DNA of 60,000 nucleotides from Adiantum capillus-veneris (GCA_014529385.2 CM043942.1:3268501-3328500), one strand, 5' to 3'. Counted from the stretch's first letter, positions 43,326-56,090 are shown. Numbers and translations: made by a program. Notes: generated by a model not told the origin, from the sequence alone.

Positions 43326-45360
43326 CAAGAGGGCCATTAATTGCTGTCTCCTTGGCGTCATTCCCCCTTCACCCTTCTCTTCTCTGCATGTGTATGTGTG
43401 TTTCCGAGCGTGTGTAGGCATGTGTGCCCCCCCAAAGTTTGTCATGCAAAGAGAGATAGAGAGAGGCTGTGTGCATGTGGAAGGTTGTGAATTGAGCAGA
43501 GCAGAGTAACTGAGTCTGTCTGGTGTAGTACAAGGCATGTGTGCATATGGTTGTGTGCAAGTGGTGGTTTGCTTCGGGTAGTGTCGAGTTTTGAAGCTGA
43601 ACTCTACTAGATTGGGGCGTTGTGTATACCCTTGGCTATAGTGAGGCATTGTGTTGTGTGTTGGGTGTGCTCCCCTTTCCCCCTCTCTAGCGTCCTCAAA
43701 CCTTGCTCATGGGCCGGGCCCCCAGCTCTGTATAGTGCTTCTCTCCTATCCACGGTATGCATGCCACCTCTTATGATGACTGACGGCCCTGAGTGCCCCA
43801 AGACTCCTCTAGTGATCCCCCCTTGCACTCATGCAAAAACTGTGCCTCTGCATGGACTACCGTCGTCTTCCTCCCCGGCCTCAAGTTTTCTTTTTTTAGC
43901 TCCACGTTAATTATAAAAATAGCTAGCATGGCCTCCTTTCCCACGTTTAGACACTTAAGAATCTCTTGCTTATCTCCACTTCCCACACCTTTGATTGCAC
44001 TTGGTCGCTGATGATATAAGATCTCCAACAATAGCACAACCTTACATACTTCTCTGCATGCATTCGACTCCCAGGCTCGGCATGGATCCGATCACCCAAA
44101 ACACTCCTCACTTTAGCATCATTAGAACAAAGTTCCAAGGCCTCAAGATCGCAAATTATAAACAAAGCCGAATCCACAGAAATGATTCTTGGGTGACAAG
44201 ATCTTTGCCCAAAGAGGTGACGACTGATACGACCGTCGAACAGCCTCTGCTACCACGACTCTCAATTGAATATGTGCCTTCAATCATAAAAAAATCCTTG
44301 AGCTCAACAAACTGGAGCATTGATTATGCATACAAATCACGTCACCTTCATATGCATTGATATCCATCGACCTTGAACACCTTTAAGCTTTCCGACCAAT
44401 AGAGCTCAAAATATGCAACTTGACCTGCAAAATGTCTAATTTGACGTACATTTCCCAACTACATCTACTGCAGTCTGCATCAAGACTAGCTTCAACAACC
44501 CAACCATTTGCTTGCAACTCTCTATGCACCGGCTTCTGACGTGTCCATGGGTGGACCAAGTTTGGGTGCACCATCATTGCCCAACCTCTAGTTGAGCATT
44601 CATGCTGAACCAGAACATTATCTAAGTAAAATAAGATAAGAGAAACATGTAGGAGAGATGTATATAGAGACTACATAAGAAAACCACATATGTAGTACAT
44701 GTATAGATAGTATAGAGAAATATTGTCAGCTACACCACCCTCCAAGGTCAAGAAGAGTTCCGTCCAGCAAAATGTGAACTCCACCTGGATAAAAAACAAA
44801 GCATGTTGTCCCACATAAATCATGGCAACTGCCACCTGGGTCAAATTGATGTCATTGTAATAAGACATATTCCATCTTTGGCTTCCACCTGTAAAACCAT
44901 ATGTAGGCCACCCATGCCTTTCATAGCATAGATCTTCAGCAGCCTGTATCCATAAGCTTTCATATACATCATAAGAAAGTATACCATCACTTGAAGCACT
45001 TGCATCATAGGTACATGCTTTTCCACCTGCTAAAGAGGACTCCATAGCACAATCCACCTCATGTGGGCAACAAAGCCAGGTGGAAGGCCCTGCAAAATAC
45101 CAAAACTAGATAACTCCTTGCAAAGCAACATTCAATAGCATATCAACCAGCAGAATAGAATAACCTTGTAGTAACTTGTTGCCTGTGTCTACCCACTGCA
45201 TAGCCAAGTCTACGTGCTCTTCATACATACCATTGCCTTTTTCTCCAATCCCTACTGTTTTCCAAACTTCAACTTCTGCCTCTACAATACATGATTCAAG
45301 AGTTTCTACTTCACAAGCCACCTCCACAACTGGAGTAGTATGAGGTGTTAAGTATGGAGC
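43326..45360. other. Unassigned; possible minus-strand relative of the low-coding element
   Basis: No gene supported. On the minus strand around 44600-44540 the sequence GGTTGGGCAATGATGGTGCA repeats, in inverted orientation, the polypurine-tract/LTR-start junction of the element to the left (41600-41620). This suggests the border of a related element in the opposite orientation, but I cannot trace its LTR. Confidence 0.35.
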
Positions 45361-46010
45361 CTGATTTACCCTTGTAATTTTCTGTGGTAAAAGCGCACAT
45401 TTGTAAGGCCCCCATTATGAGGAGAAGCCATCGTGCGTGAAGGAAAATCACTCACCGGAAACCAAAATTTTCACGGACAAGAATCAGGGGCAACTTTAGA
45501 GGCCTCCGGGGCGGAGGCCCCCGAGACTTTTTTTTTCGCCGGAATATTATGGCCGGACGACGGCCGGAAAGTGGTCGGAAAACAACCAGTCGGTTGGCCG
45601 GTTGTCGGAAGTCAATGGCCGGTGGCCGAATTCAAAAGCGGACTTGTCTTCTCAAGGGCGGCCACACATGGGCGGATTGGAGGGTCTGATTTGGACTTAT
45701 TCGCACAAGGGCAGCTACACATGGCTGTCTCTCATAAGAGAGGGCAGCCCTTTTGGCCTATAAAAGGAGGCCATTTCTACACACATTTCATAGTGTGAAG
45801 TTGATGCAACAAGGTGAGTGTGAGGTGGTGAGAGTACTTAACAGAGCTAGCAGAACCTACTAAATCTTGCACATTGTAGCCACTAACAGATCTAACACAA
45901 CTCAAAAAAGTCAAAAATGACAGTAGTGAATGGCTTCATGAGGTATCACTAAGTGCGCCTCAAGCTTAGTGCAAGGCAATCCCCAACAACAGTGCCAAAA
46001 TTGTGTGCTT
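45361..46010. repeat. LTR-like promoter region and minus-strand primer-binding-like site
   Basis: Contains CCTATAAAAGGAGG (45757-45770), a strong TATA box, after a GC-rich stretch with a GGCCTCCGGGGCGGAGGCC palindrome near 45501. On the minus strand at 45979-45997 is TGGCACTGTTGTTGGGGAT, resembling the primer-binding region of plant gypsy elements (family form TGGCGCCGTTGCCGGGGA). Similar words around GGTAAAAGCRCACA occur in plus orientation near 45387 and in minus orientation near 46010. These look like remnants of LTR borders, but no LTR pair was resolved. Confidence 0.35.
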
Positions 46011-46230
46011 TTACCGCACATGTCGGAGGCTGGGAACTTGCCAAACACTGTGTGCGAACCAAAAATGGCTGCAAGCACACAAGTAGACTATCCTAGCAAG
46101 CTCAACGGGGCAATGGTGTGTCACTCACGGCTCAATGCTTTCCATCATGAAGGATTCCGTGCCACGAGAAATAAGCAGCCACCGTCGTCGTCGTGCTCAA
46201 TGACCTCACCGCCATCGATGCCGCTGTAAT

Positions 46231-46318
<88 letters not shown>

Positions 46319-46920
46319 CACGATGGAGAAGAAGGTAGAGCAAGAGCAAGAGCACTTCTTTAGCATGCACCTGAAAGAATGAGGATTTTAGGTCAAAATG
46401 GACCTTTTATATGAATTTGACCCATTCACACATGGGCGTCCACAATGGCCGGTCATAGGAAAAATATTGCGCCTCTCATTGGCGATCACCTACACACCTA
46501 TAGAACCGACAAGCCCGGTCTAGGACTCAAATAAGTGATAAGACATCCGTCAAAGGTGATCGGGTGTACGTAAGTGGTTAACGGTCTATACAAGAGATTG
46601 ATCATTTTAGCGAGCTTGCATTGATCATTTTATTATGAATTATGATGACAATCTCACTTGATGTGCCTTGACAAGTTGTTTTGACATGATATAATGTGCA
46701 TGGAGATGCTACGATAAAGTCCTCGACTAGAGATGGAGATCGACCACTACTAGAGTTGTACCATGGCAGTCGGACAAGATTTTGAGGAGGATCGTCTAAT
46801 ATCACCTTTAATACATGATTTTCAAAAGATAGTTGCCACTATTGGTCTCTTATTGCCATTGTGTGTCATGTGTGACTTATCATACTATGCATGCACGTAT
46901 TATGCAAGTGTGTCTATGTG

Positions 46921-46980
<60 letters not shown>

Positions 46981-48224
46981 CTCCCATGAGAAGTCTTGTG
47001 AGCCAGGCCTTCTAGAGCAAGGCGAGAGCCGGAGTCGCGTCACTATTAGGGAGCGGGAGAGAGCCATGTTGAAGCAGGGTTTGCTACCAATCCAATTGCA
47101 AGGAAGCAAGAGAGCGAGCCAAGCCGCGAGATGAGGAGGCATGAGTGAGGAGTTACCATGGCTTAGAATGTGAGGGACAGAGGGTTGAGAGCTAGGGTGT
47201 GAACCCACACTAGCTTTCTTTTTCTTGATGATGTTAGTTATATTTTTTGGAGCATCAGGAAGAGAATGGAGTTTAGGAGGGCCTCTTTATTTGGCATTTT
47301 AAGGGAGTCAAACCTTAGTATTAAGAAATCAATCAAAGGACAACTTTTGAATTCAAATAGATAAAAGGCCTAGTTTATTTGAATTCAAATTTTCCTCCCA
47401 AAATGAAATTTAAAATCTAGCGAGCAAAAGTTTATCATGTAACATATCTATGGAAAGAGCTCGGCTTGCAAATTCTAGATATATAATCTCCGCTCAAATA
47501 GGAGATCATATGTAGGAGTTATGAAAGGACAAAAATCATAAATTTTTCCTTCCCCTTTTTGGGGGGGAAAGTACATCCTTTGACCACTCTTACACCTCTC
47601 TTACACACCCATCATTTTGGCACACATGGGATGTATCTATTTTTCCAAATGTTAATCACCTCCATAATCTCATGGAAAATAAAAAGGCCCTCCTAGACCC
47701 CATCCTCTTCCTAATGGATGTACAAATCTGATGAGGGGGGCGTGAGGCCGCAAAGAGGGGGTGTCGATTGAGATGAGGAGGCACCAATGTATGCAGGCCA
47801 TTAGAGAGGCAGGATCGAGGGAGGTCGTGCTGAGGATGATGCCCAGGGGGGCTTTGCTAAGTAATGGAGAAAGGGGGAGTGTCGTTTCAAGTGAAGCAAC
47901 CACCATTTGCAGAGCGAAGGGAGAGAAGCGAGGGGGCACGTCCGTTTGGAACCATGCCAAGAGGGGTCGCCATGAAGGACCTGAGCAAGGGTTGTCGATA
48001 AGGTGCAAAGCATGAGGGGCTTGCGGTCTTGCCCCTATTGAGGATTAAACGAGGAGAGAGAGATATATATATATCTCTTTGTGTGGGTAATCAAAGAGAG
48101 AGAGAGGGCGAGCCTCTGCACGAAGCCAGGGCGATAGAGAAAGAGATGTTTTCTTTTTTGAAGCCTTTGGCTTTATTGAAACCTACAAGGGGCATATCCC
48201 ATAGCCAGGATGAGAAACGATGAT

Positions 48225-48323
<99 letters not shown>

Positions 48324-48624
48324 CTCTCTACATGTGAGTCGAATAGGGAGAGAAATGAGGGTGCCATGGTTACGCTGAAGGGAATTGAAAAAGGGACAGA
48401 GTGTATCCCTTTCTTGCCATAGAAAACGAGGGAGAAGGATTTTCTCTCTATTTTACAAAAGAGAGCGAGAGAGATAATTGGAGTCCCCTGTTCTAAGAAG
48501 AGATAAAGGGATGCAATGCTCGTGAGCGTGAGTAAGGGAATAGAGAGAGAGGTCTTGTGATAGACTCTATTTAATGTTATGAGCGCGTATAGAGCTAGAA
48601 GAGAGCAAGAGGAGGCGCTTACAA
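46011..48624. other. Unassigned stretch with microsatellites
   Basis: No gene supported. It holds (CT)n at 46231-46314, (GT)n then (GC)n at 46924-46980 and (AG)n at 48230-48321. The remaining sequence shows no domains on either strand. Confidence 0.55.
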
Positions 48625-48840
48625 TGTACAAGAACTTGGATTTGATGATAAGCTTAATGTTGATTACAAGACTTAATACTTTATTAAGAGAGCTAGATAC
48701 AAGACTTGGATTACATGACTTGAGTACAAGACAAGTCTTTATTGCAAGGACAAGACTTGAACATAAGAACTAGAAGAGGGATTTCCTTATAGGAGGCTCA
48801 CAACTGGTGTTGGCAAGATTGAGGGGCTTGTGGCCCAAGA

Positions 48841-48852
48841 CCCCTATTTATA
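48841..48852 (-). promoter_or_regulatory. TATA box of the heat-element LTR promoter
   Basis: Minus strand reads TATAAATAGGGG. It lies just downstream (in minus direction) of the heat-shock-element array, in the position expected for a core promoter. Confidence 0.75.
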
Positions 48853-48894
48853 CTAGTGCTTGAGGAGATTAGGACTTTCTAAGTTCTTCTTCAG

Positions 48895-49220
48895 GAGGTT
48901 AGAATCTTCTAGAACCTTCTTGATCCTTCTAGTTCTAGAACCTTTTGGATCCTTCTTCAACTTTCTAGAGCTTTCCAGAAACTTCTAGATTCTTCCAGAA
49001 TCTTCTCCAAGCTTCTAGAAACTTCTTGATCCTTCTAGTCCTTCTAGAACCTTCTTCAACTTTCTAGAGCATTCTAGAAACTTCTAGATTCTTCTAGAAT
49101 CTTCTCCATTCTAGAAACTTCTTGATCCTTCTAGTTCTTCGAGAACCTTTTAGATCCTTCTTCAACTTTCTAGAGCTTTCTAGAAACTTCTAGGTTCTTT
49201 CGGAATCTTCTCCATGTTTC
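48895..49220 (-). promoter_or_regulatory. Array of heat-shock elements in the LTR
   Basis: Dense alternating GAA and TTC blocks spaced by two bases, the HSE pattern bound by heat-shock factor trimers. Examples are GAATCTTCTAGAACCTTC (from about 48903) and TTCTAGAAACTTCTAGATTC. The core TTCTAGAA recurs many times over 330 bases. The array continues at 57872-57932 beyond the inserted element. Its place directly upstream of the TATA box suggests heat-induced transcription, as known for the copia element ONSEN of Arabidopsis, which carries HSEs in its LTR. Confidence 0.8.
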
Positions 49221-49616
49221 TGTAATGGCTATTGCCCGCACAGGAGCAATAGGGATTACGGGAATGATTACCCTCAAACTGTCTTACATTACGTGAACAT
49301 CAAACACATAGAAATAGGATAGAAGATAGTACATAGTACACAGGAACAGAACACCTCCTGCTTCATTCATATGTAATCCGGACACACACAGTTACAACAA
49401 GAGATGTATGGATAACATAAGGTAAAATACATCAAAGACAGGTATGCCCCATATACAACCGCTGCTCCAGCGCAGATCGGGAACGGTGCACCCACTCCTC
49501 CTATCCCATGATATCTTGTGAAGAACTACCGCCACGGCCGCCGCATGACTCTTGATCCGCAATGTTCAAACCTCCGCAGGTTCGCAGGACCGCATTGTGC
49601 GACTTATGCAGTAACA
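49221..49616 (-). repeat. 3' LTR of the inserted gypsy element
   Basis: Plus strand starts TGTAATGGCTATTGCCCGCA and ends GCAGTAACA. It is the same length as, and highly similar to, 57476-57871, with a modest number of substitutions and small indels. Confidence 0.92.
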
Positions 49617-52157
49617 CCTAGAATGCACAGTGGATTGCACGAACCAACACTCAGCCCCTCCGGTTGGAAGGTTCCGGTTGCTGATCTTCGACCTGTTCTG
49701 GTGAAGATGAAATGTCAATGTATCCAAATCCTCGAAAATCTGCAAAATGGGCCCGATAAACCTCATCCAAAAGATGTGGATCTATCTCAGTGTGCTCCGG
49801 CCAAGGAGCCCTGGGAATAAACTATGTCGGTAGAGAAATAGACTGCGACGCCTGTAGCAAAGGAGCCAGAGGCGTATGTAGAGGATAATAGTGAGAGAGG
49901 TATCTATTGAGAGCAGACCAAAATGGAGGACATGGGGGTAAACTGAGGGAGAAAGAGTGAGCCAAAGTCTCCACCCAGAAACACACCCTGTGCCTCTCCT
50001 TACGAAATCGACGAATCATTCTCTGCAAACGCGATACATGAGCCTAGGACTCAGCACAATCCTCTATAGCTTGCGCCTAATCAGCAATATCAAATCCTTC
50101 TGGAACGACACTCTTATCTCTATCAGTGTTCGATGACTCAGGTTGCTGCATCACAACCTGCTGAGTTGGTGGTTGTGCTCTCACCTTAGCAGACAACCAT
50201 CCATGTTCTCCAGCTCTGTATTTGATTTTCCAAAAATATGTGGAGGTCCTGCTGCATCTCCACTGCTAAAGCATCCAAATCATTCATATTTATCATGACA
50301 TCACCAGGATGCGAGGCTAAATATGAGGCAAGGCTATTCTGCGTTCGCAATTGAAGCAGTTCATCTTGAATGGAAGCCACAAACGCAGCATTAGCCCCCC
50401 TAAGTGTTTGTATTTCTTCATTTTGCTGGCGAGCCGTCGTAGTCAAATCTTCATTTTGATTGGTTAAATCAGCAATGCAAGCCTGCAAAGCTGCTACCTG
50501 TGTTTCCAGCTCATTAACTTGGACCTCTGTTTGCGGGAGCTGGCCAAGTCGCATGAATAGACTCCGCAAGTCTGCTCAGAAAAATGTCGCACGCCTGGAT
50601 TTGGTCAGCAGGGTTTGCTGCCATCGCCTCCCATGGTAACACTCCGGGAAGAGTACCCTCGTCGAAGTAGCCGCATTGGTGATTCCAGAAGTTTTTGGTT
50701 ACGAGGGAGTGTTCGCACCCGAAGAGCGAGTCCCAGTCGGAGTAGCAATTGCCGCCCTTTCCTGCATTCGGCATCTCTAGCGTGCCACCGCAGAATCCTC
50801 CGGCACAGTAGATGTAGTCGCAGGAGGTGGTGTAGAAAACAGTTGTTCCTCCCGCCCACGCTTGCGGGTTGCTAGTTCTGCAGTGGCCATCTTTTGTGCT
50901 CCAGAGGGTACCACTGCAGTCGATGGACCCGGTAGATCCTCAGTACAAATATTTCGTTGTGTTACCTGTCCAGCAGGAACTTCCAAACTCTGAGTTTGCG
51001 ACAGAGGTGCAACAGTTCCTTGGACCACCAGTCTGTCATCGTCAAAATGGCATAGAGAACGCAGGGCAAGAGGGAAAAACTTCTCGCAATGGAAAAATCA
51101 GTGTCAATAACTAGCCGACTTTTGTGTTGGCTAGGGTGTTTCACCCCAGCTGTGCCACCACTCTTTGGCATTCTGCAAGTAGTCTCTCTCTGACAACTGC
51201 TGCCCAAGCCACTGGCCCAAAGTTGGGGCCGAATGCAACACATTTCGCGCTTTGGTCGAGATGGTATAGGTTTTGGCATGCAGCCAAATTGCCTCGAGAA
51301 ACCATCTGTAAGCATCCCTTGTCGCTACATCTGTTAACCCTGAAAGCTTGTATTCCCCTTTCACTTTCAATCCAAATTCCTACTCGACATTGGCAACAGG
51401 AATTACATGAGATGCTCGCACGACTCCATCATTGGGCAAATAGCAGCACCTTGAAATTCTTTCTGCTGTCAGCTGAATCTATTGGTTATTAAGCTGCACC
51501 ATATCTCCAACAGCAAGTTACTCAATCAAAACTGCGGCCTGCGGGTGAATAGGTATCCCTTGCCAATCCAAGTTGCCGAACACTCGTAGCCGCAAATCTT
51601 GCAGCTAGGCATCCCCTCGGCGAAGCGCTAACTGCTGGACTGGAGTAAAGGGGATGCATTGCAGAAGAGAAGCCGTCATGGCGACGATGAGATGCGGAAG
51701 CAGAGAATATTGAGCTAAGAACACCTTGAAGGCGCGATACACAAAACAAGAGAAGCACAAAAGCAATCGTCTGCATGCACTAACCCTCTCACAATGAGTT
51801 TCCAAAATAGGGCGAGCCACAGTGTCGCAACCATCATTGCCCTTTTCCCGCTTTCCAAGATTGCATGCAAAAGAATCCCCAATCATTATTAGGGCGGCTT
51901 CCAGCTCTTGTACCACATCAAAGGGGCATTGAATCGGGGTAGGCGAAACCATTGACCGGTATGGAAATTACCTCGCCCCGCAAATCCGCCAAATAAAAAG
52001 AGATGGCCCCGCATGCTTGAAAGATCTAGGATGGTCCTGGCCACCGTAATTTAAGCTTCCCAGGCATCTTCCCAAGGCGGGAATTAAAGACAAGGACCAG
52101 CTGCCCTTGGACAAATTGTCGTGCTTTCGGGCGATACAGCCATTTTTTCCGCCTGGA
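49617..52157 (-). pseudogene. Extra coding region downstream of integrase, with coiled coil
   Basis: About 2.5 kb between the integrase and the 3' LTR, longer than in a simple gypsy element. On the minus strand, broken frames show protein character: near 51370-51120, GEYKLSGLTDVATRDAYRWF and RDYLQNAKEWWHSWGE; near 51028-50780, a Pro/Ser/Thr-rich segment with a basic cluster (RKRGREEQ); near 50774-50520, FLSRLAESIHATW; and at 50550-50186, a clear coiled coil (VNELETQVAALQACIADLTN and following, with a QNEEIQTLRG heptad run). Frameshifts separate the pieces. Additional ORFs after integrase occur in several plant gypsy lineages. I cannot name the product. Confidence 0.5.
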
Positions 52158-53060
52158 CTACAGATCCTGTAGCACTGCAAAGCTATGCAACCGCTCTTCG
52201 TCTAGTGCCTGCAAAACATCCAAACGATAAATAACAGAATCTTCTGGAAGAAGCCGATCCGCAATCAGCATCCGCACACTCAGAATCACATGCTCCACTG
52301 GGGTGATTGCCTCCATGCCAAACGCCAACTTGAAAGGAGTCAATCCTGTTGCCACTTTATAAGCTATCTGATAAGCCCATAAGGCGGAAGGAAGTTTCAC
52401 ATCCCAATCCGTTCTATGCATATTCACTAACTTTGTTAATATCCGAATCAATTGCTTATTAGTTGATTCTGCTTGCCCATTCGCCTGCGGATAATATGGA
52501 GAAGATTTCTTGTGCAATACAAAATAAAACCGTATCATTCTGTCCATCACCTTATTCAAAAAATGACTTCCCTGATCACTAACCAACTCAATAGGGCAGC
52601 CATATTTGGAAAAAAAATCCTTATATAAGCACCCAGCCACAGAAACTGCAGTATTATCCCTCAAGGGCCATGCCTCCACCCATTTGGTAGCGTAATCAGT
52701 GGCTGTCAAAATATACTTATTACCCGTGTGAGCTGCAACTGGTTTAAAAGGTCCAACAAAATCCAATTCCCACTTTTGGAAAGGCTCCAAGGGCAAAACC
52801 GGCTGAAAAGGGATTCTGGACCTTTTAGTAGGTTGCCCCATCCACTAACACACATCACACTGTTGCACATAATTTCTCACATCCTGAAACAATGTAGGCC
52901 ACCATAATCCGGATTGGAGAACCTTTAGAGCCGTGATTAATGCTGCAAAGTGGCCTCCCGCAATACCGGTATGGACTTCCTCCAAAACCGCTTCCTGTTC
53001 TTGTGGTAGCACACATCTAAGTAATACATCCCCCACCGTTCGATAGTAGAGCATCCCCAT
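52158..53060 (-). pseudogene. Gypsy integrase (zinc domain and catalytic core)
   Basis: Minus strand, one frame with a single TAG near 52845. The zinc domain holds HTGIAGGHFA and CDVC (HHCC type). In the core, ELDFVGPF supplies the first Asp, SDQGSHF the second and NGQAESTNK the Glu, with the expected spacing, followed by PSALWAYQIAYKVATGLTPF. It would join element DNA to the host chromosome. The TAG separates the zinc domain from the core, so this copy is inactive unless read through. Confidence 0.85.
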
Positions 53061-53806
53061 AATAATCTCAAATTACTGATTCTGATAGCCATACGTTTCC
53101 TCTGATGATTGGACAAGAAGGAAGTCATTTCGCCACTATCGAGAAAATGAAACATCTCCTCATACCATGTCCATGGAATGCTAGGGATGACCCTTACCTG
53201 TTGCGGAATTGCCGTATCCCCTTCAACCACACCTATTAGAAATAGAGATGCATCCGGAAATTTATCAGCTACACCCATTGGCGGCTCACCGAAATCTAAC
53301 CTAGATAGGTAGTCAGCCACCGCATGCTGAGCTCCTGGACCATGTATGACCTCAAAGTCAAATTCCTACAGCAAAAGCACCCATCTGGCCAATCTTCCCG
53401 TCAAATTCTGTTGATGTACCAGGTATAAAAGAGCCGAATGATCCACATGGAAGAAAAAACATCGGCCCAACAAATAATGCCGAAACTTCTTCACTGAATA
53501 AATCATCCCTAAAAATTCCCTTTTGGTTACTGAATAATTCCTTTCTGCGAATGATAATCGTCTGCTAGCATAATAGACAGGTCGGAACCATCCTTGACTT
53601 TGTTCCTGCATCAACACACTGCCAATAGCTCGATTCAAAGCATCCACAAACACATGAAAATCCTGACCCCAATTCGAAGGAAGCATAATCGGAGCTTTGG
53701 ATAGCTGGAGTTTTAATCTCCGAAAAGCCAAATCACACTGTATTAGGAAAGAAATGGACTCATTTTCGGGCCTTTCAACTCTAGTGAGAGAATGCTCCTT
53801 AGCCAA
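53061..53806 (-). pseudogene. Gypsy RNase H domain
   Basis: Minus strand from 53806. Motifs are FHVFVDALNRAIGSVLMQ (catalytic Asp), VYYASRRLSFAERNYSVTKR (catalytic Glu region), HYLLGRCFFFHVDHSALLYL and QNLTGRLARW. The frame continues after a stop near 53366 and a further break with MADYLSRLDFG. It follows the RT domain but is separated from it by the foldback element. Confidence 0.8.
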
Positions 53807-53819
53807 TAGGAAGAAGGCT

Positions 53820-54715
53820 AACGTTACGTTGAAAAAACATTTTTTCTCACTTTGAAAATGTCCATGAAAACCATTTTGGTGAAATTGTCACTATCATCAG
53901 AAAAGTAAGGCACTTGATAATGACATCTGGCACAAGCGCCGAACGCCTTTTTATGACCCATTGTTGCTATCCTATAAAGTGAAGTACTTGTACTTGTGCA
54001 TCTCGCACAAGTATCAATCACCTTTTTATGAAGTACTCACAATTTAAATTTGAACGGATTGTACTTGATAGTGATTGATAGGTACTATTTAAGACTATGA
54101 AGGAGTCAGAACCAAGCGAATAGGGACGCTTTAGAGGTCTCTGGGACCTCTATTCGCTTCGTACTGACCTCATGAGGCCCTAGGATTAATATATAGCACT
54201 TTTTAAGCCCACGGATGCGTCCGGAACGTCCAAAAACCATAGGATAGCTCTTTAAAACACTGAAATCTGATGTCTCTAGCCTCATGTTTTAAGCCTAGGG
54301 CCTCATAAGGTCAGAACCAAGAGAATAGAGGTCCCAGAGACCCCTAAAGCGCCCCTATTCGCTTGGTTCTGACTCCTTCATAGTCTTAAATAGTACCTAT
54401 CAATCACTATCAAGTACAATCTGTTCGCAGTTAAATTGCGAGTACTTCATAAAAAGGTGATTGATACTTGTGCCTCTATTCCGTGGCATTACTTTTGTAT
54501 TTTGAAAACAACTCTTATGTGTTTTCTCTCATCGCACATCACATCACTCAATTAAGATTCACAGACATGGAATTTTGTGTACACTTAAGTTGGGCTCTCG
54601 AAAAGCATTTTGTACGAGTATGAATTTAAGTGATTGAGCAAACTTTTATGTATGTACTATGAGAAATAGAATTCCAAAAAAAAACTTTTGCATTTTTCAT
54701 AATTACCTCTCTCTA
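53820..54715. mobile_element. Foldback/MITE-like insertion between RT and RNase H
   Basis: The pol frame is interrupted for about 900 bases of AT-rich DNA without coding character. Its core is a large inverted repeat: 54005-54184 pairs with 54294-54473 (about 180-base arms and a 110-base loop). The exact ends and target duplication are not clear to me. Confidence 0.6.
54005..54473. repeat. Long imperfect hairpin (180-base arms)
   Basis: The left arm includes GCACAAGTATCAATCACCTT and ACTATGAAGGAGTCAGAACC. The right arm holds their reverse complements in reverse order (GGTTCTGACTCCTTCATAGT and AAGGTGATTGATACTTGTGC). Inside each arm is a smaller palindrome around AGGTCTCTGGGACCT. A transcript would form a long double-stranded RNA. 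Confidence 0.8.
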
Positions 54716-54753
54716 TGCTGAGTTGGCGTCCCAAAATTGAGTCCAAGTTTCTC

Positions 54754-55684
54754 CTAACGGGCCTGCGTCCATTCAAAATCTGTAGCATGCGCTGCCTGAG
54801 TAATCATGATTGCCAAATGCGCGACAAACCTCAAATGCCTCCCATGCCAACGAGCTTGACCCAGGAAAACCTGACACTGCTTCTGGTTCACCGGTGGAGG
54901 TGCTTCCATAATTGCGGCTATTTTATCCGGATCCACGGAAATGCCATCCTCGGAAATTATATATCCCAATAGCCTGCCACTGCGAACAGCAAATGCATAC
55001 TTTAAAGGATTCAAACTGAATTTCACGTCTCTGCATTTCATAAATCATAACCGTAATTGCTTCAAGTGCTCTAATTGCGCTCCAAAAACACTGAGATCAT
55101 CTAGAAAAATTCTCATAAAATCCGTCAAATAAGGACCAAAAATTTGAAACATATCCCTTTGAAAAGTTGAAGGCGCATTCCACAATCCGAACCACATCAC
55201 TCACTGTGCATGCAAACACACCCCATGCTGTAATAAAAGTTGTTTTTGGCTGATCTCGCAATGCCATTCTTATTTGGTTATATCCACTAAACCCATCCAG
55301 AAAAGTATACATCTCATGTCTTGCTACATCATCCAAAATGGAATCCAAAAATGGAAGAGGAAAAGGATCGGGAACAGTAGCCGCATTCAATTTCCGATAA
55401 TCCACAAAAATTCGGATTTGCTTGTTTTTCTTTGGTACGACCATAATGGGAGAAATCCACTTCGGATTATCAATAGGGGTAATAAAACCCACCTCCAAAA
55501 GATGATCAATTTCCATCTTAACTTGCTTTGCCACATTCGGATTCATCCTATATGAGTGCTGCTTCACTGGTACCGCATCCGGTTTCAGATTTATCGTATG
55601 CTGATAAAACTTAGGGTCCAATCCCTGCATATCCGCATATTCCCATGCAAAAACATCCTTAAATTCTGTCAAAAACTTAATCAA
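54754..55684 (-). pseudogene. Gypsy reverse transcriptase, frameshifted
   Basis: Minus strand from 55684: FLTEFKDVFAWEYADMQGLD, IDHLLEVGFITPIDNPKWIS, VVPKKNKQIRIFVDYRKLNA, YTFLDGFSGYNQIRMA and TTFITAWGVF. A frame change near 55200 follows, and the rest resumes in another frame with the FLDDLSVFG catalytic box (about 55095), then LGYIISEDGISVDPDKIAAI and VFLGQARWHGRHLRF. It copies element RNA into DNA. The frameshift marks it as inactive. Confidence 0.85.
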
Positions 55685-56090
55685 ATCGCCTCTGAAACTT
55701 GCCTCAAACTACTTATTAATGTATATGGGCTGCGACTCCACTTGCTCCCCAAGAAAGACCTTCTCCAATTCATTTTCTTTAACCCTTGTAATTTTCCCCA
55801 TCTACCCTTCAAACGCACGTTCTTGCTGAATAACATCCTCCAAGGATTCAAGGCTTGGCAACACCGGTTGTTGCTCCCCTATCCCTGCTGGAGTTCCTGA
55901 AACCCCCACTGAGTTCCCCTTCGGAATCAGAGAAATATCCGCCATATATAAAGAAACCAAATCCGGGTTAGCTTTCAGAAATTGCTCCTCTTCATCCTCT
56001 TCTAATTACTGTATCCTCCTTCCACCATATTTACTGTTTCTGCTATCACAGGCCATGGTGCCTGAACTGGTTGTATGCATGTTCCCAACA

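Larger units (their letters stand above)
48625..49220 (-). repeat. 3' LTR of the chromodomain gypsy element, left part
   Basis: Minus-strand LTR. Its start lies at 57996 (TGTCATGGATGC after a polypurine tract), but the middle is split by the insertion of another gypsy element at 49221-57871. This part holds most of the heat-shock-element array, the TATA box and the transcribed LTR portion. The left border at TGTACAAG (48625) is the best TG end that I see, but it is not confirmed, because the 5' LTR lies outside the window. Confidence 0.65.

Noticed and set aside
51124-51492. Plus-strand frame near the end of the inserted gypsy element
   Set aside because: Opposite to the minus-strand coding-like frames of the element; no motif.
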